From assembly GCA_012513235.1 (NCBI GenBank), contig JAAZCO010000340.1, positions 1-6,350 of the forward strand: a stretch of DNA of 6,350 bases. Direction: 5' to 3'. The position numbers and the translations under genes were made by a program. The DNA comes from Gammaproteobacteria bacterium. Lineage in GTDB: Bacteria > Pseudomonadota > Gammaproteobacteria > Pseudomonadales > Pseudomonadaceae. A model generated the notes under the pieces. The model searched no databases and was not told where the DNA came from. It worked only from the letters and a program-made list of their open reading frames with translations. Positions 5,837-6,350 of the stretch are shown here, piece after piece. How positions within the stretch are numbered: the first letter of the stretch is position 1; each line of letters begins with the position of its first letter.

Positions 5837-6350
5837 TTAGTCCAAGGTTTTTCTAAAGACTTTAGAGTTACGCTGAAAGTTGTATAAAGAGGCTTTAGTC
5901 TGCGGTAGTTGTTCAACAGTACAACTCTGGAAGCCGCGTTCTTGAAACCAGTGAGCGGTGCGTGTTGTCAGTACAAACAGTGAATTAAGCTGTAAATTAC
6001 GAGCGCGTTTCTCAATACGCTCCAGCAATATATCGCCATGACCACCGTGACGGTATTCAGGATGCACCGCTAAACAAGCCAGTTCTCCAGTGGCTTGCTC
6101 GGGGAATGGGTAAAGAGCGGCGCAAGCGATAATCAACCCATCGCGCTCAACAATACTAAATTGAGTGATTTCACGTTCAAGTAGATCGCGTGAACGGCGT
6201 ACTAGAATTCCTTGTTCTTCCAGTGGACGAATCAGCTCTAAGAGCCCGCCCACATCTTCAATCTGCGCTTCACGTACTTGTTCGAATTGGCCCTCATCAA
6301 CCAAGGTGCCACAACCATCGCGAGTGAACATTTCTGTAAGTAGCGCACCA
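5837..6350 (-). CDS. argA: N-acetylglutamate synthase, C-terminal acetyltransferase part (partial)
   Basis: ArgA makes N-acetylglutamate from acetyl-CoA and glutamate, the first step of arginine synthesis, in the cytoplasm. Only the last 170 residues lie in the window; the reading frame stays open to the right edge, and codons before the internal ATG at 6329-6331 read GALLTE, which continues the family motif GALLxE(L/M)FTRDG. The visible part is the GNAT domain: ELIRPLEEQGILVRRSRDLL, CAALYPFPEQ, and the acetyl-CoA-binding stretch LAVHPEYRHGGHGDILLERI, then LFVLTTRTAHWFQERGF, all very close to E. coli ArgA. The missing N-terminal part should be an amino-acid-kinase-like regulatory domain that binds arginine. 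No U-tract terminator is seen in the 129 bp before the binding-protein gene, so read-through is possible. Confidence 0.95.
   Translation of the reverse strand, partial: GALLTEMFTRDGCGTLVDEGQFEQVREAQIEDVGGLLELIRPLEEQGILVRRSRDLLEREITQFSIVERDGLIIACAALYPFPEQATGELACLAVHPEYRHGGHGDILLERIEKRARNLQLNSLFVLTTRTAHWFQERGFQSCTVEQLPQTKASLYNFQRNSKVFRKTLD

Noticed and set aside
1..6350. CRISPR arrays, insertion sequences, attachment sites
   Set aside because: No regularly spaced repeats, transposase frames or flanking direct repeats were seen; the short repeats in 518-646 are part of the GGA hairpins.

Overview
The window looks like part of a gammaproteobacterial chromosome, most likely a Pseudomonas relative with only moderate GC. 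The 5S rRNA is of Pseudomonas type, the ArgA fragment is the fused gammaproteobacterial kind, and the TAXI-TRAP proteins and the candidate Rsm-type RNA fit the same group. Genus is inferred from memory of family sequences; no search was run.

Layout. Positions 1-160 hold the 5S rRNA that ends an rRNA operon (plus strand) and its intrinsic terminator. Positions 161-998 hold no convincing protein gene but much RNA structure: (i) a complex inverted-repeat block at 213-306; (ii) a perfect hairpin at 359-380; (iii) a perfect CRP/Vfr-type site at 422-437 with a -10-like box; (iv) a plus-strand RNA of about 215 nt (about 468-688) with eight GGA motifs, four of them in hairpin loops with well-formed stems, ending in a strong intrinsic terminator. 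The last is the signature of RsmA/CsrA-sequestering sRNAs and is the main candidate for something not previously described. A minus-strand terminator at 895-943 closes the operon coming from the right.

Positions 999-6350 are all coded on the minus strand, in transcription order: argA (3' part only, cut by the right edge), a TAXI-family TRAP substrate-binding protein, a fused 4TM/12TM TRAP permease with a C-terminal DUF3394-type extension, and galE 21 bp behind the permease. The binding protein and permease form one sodium-coupled secondary uptake system, probably for an organic acid or amino-acid-like substrate. GalE interconverts UDP-sugars for the cell envelope, and its link to the transporter is positional only.

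Two RNA structures punctuate the transporter transcript. The leader of the binding-protein gene can form a classical H-type pseudoknot (5731-5778) ending 16 nt before the Shine-Dalgarno. A 15-bp hairpin lies between the binding-protein and permease genes (4666-4701), and its two wobble pairs form only in the sense RNA. Together with the strong binding-protein Shine-Dalgarno and the weak permease one, this fits excess production of the binding protein.
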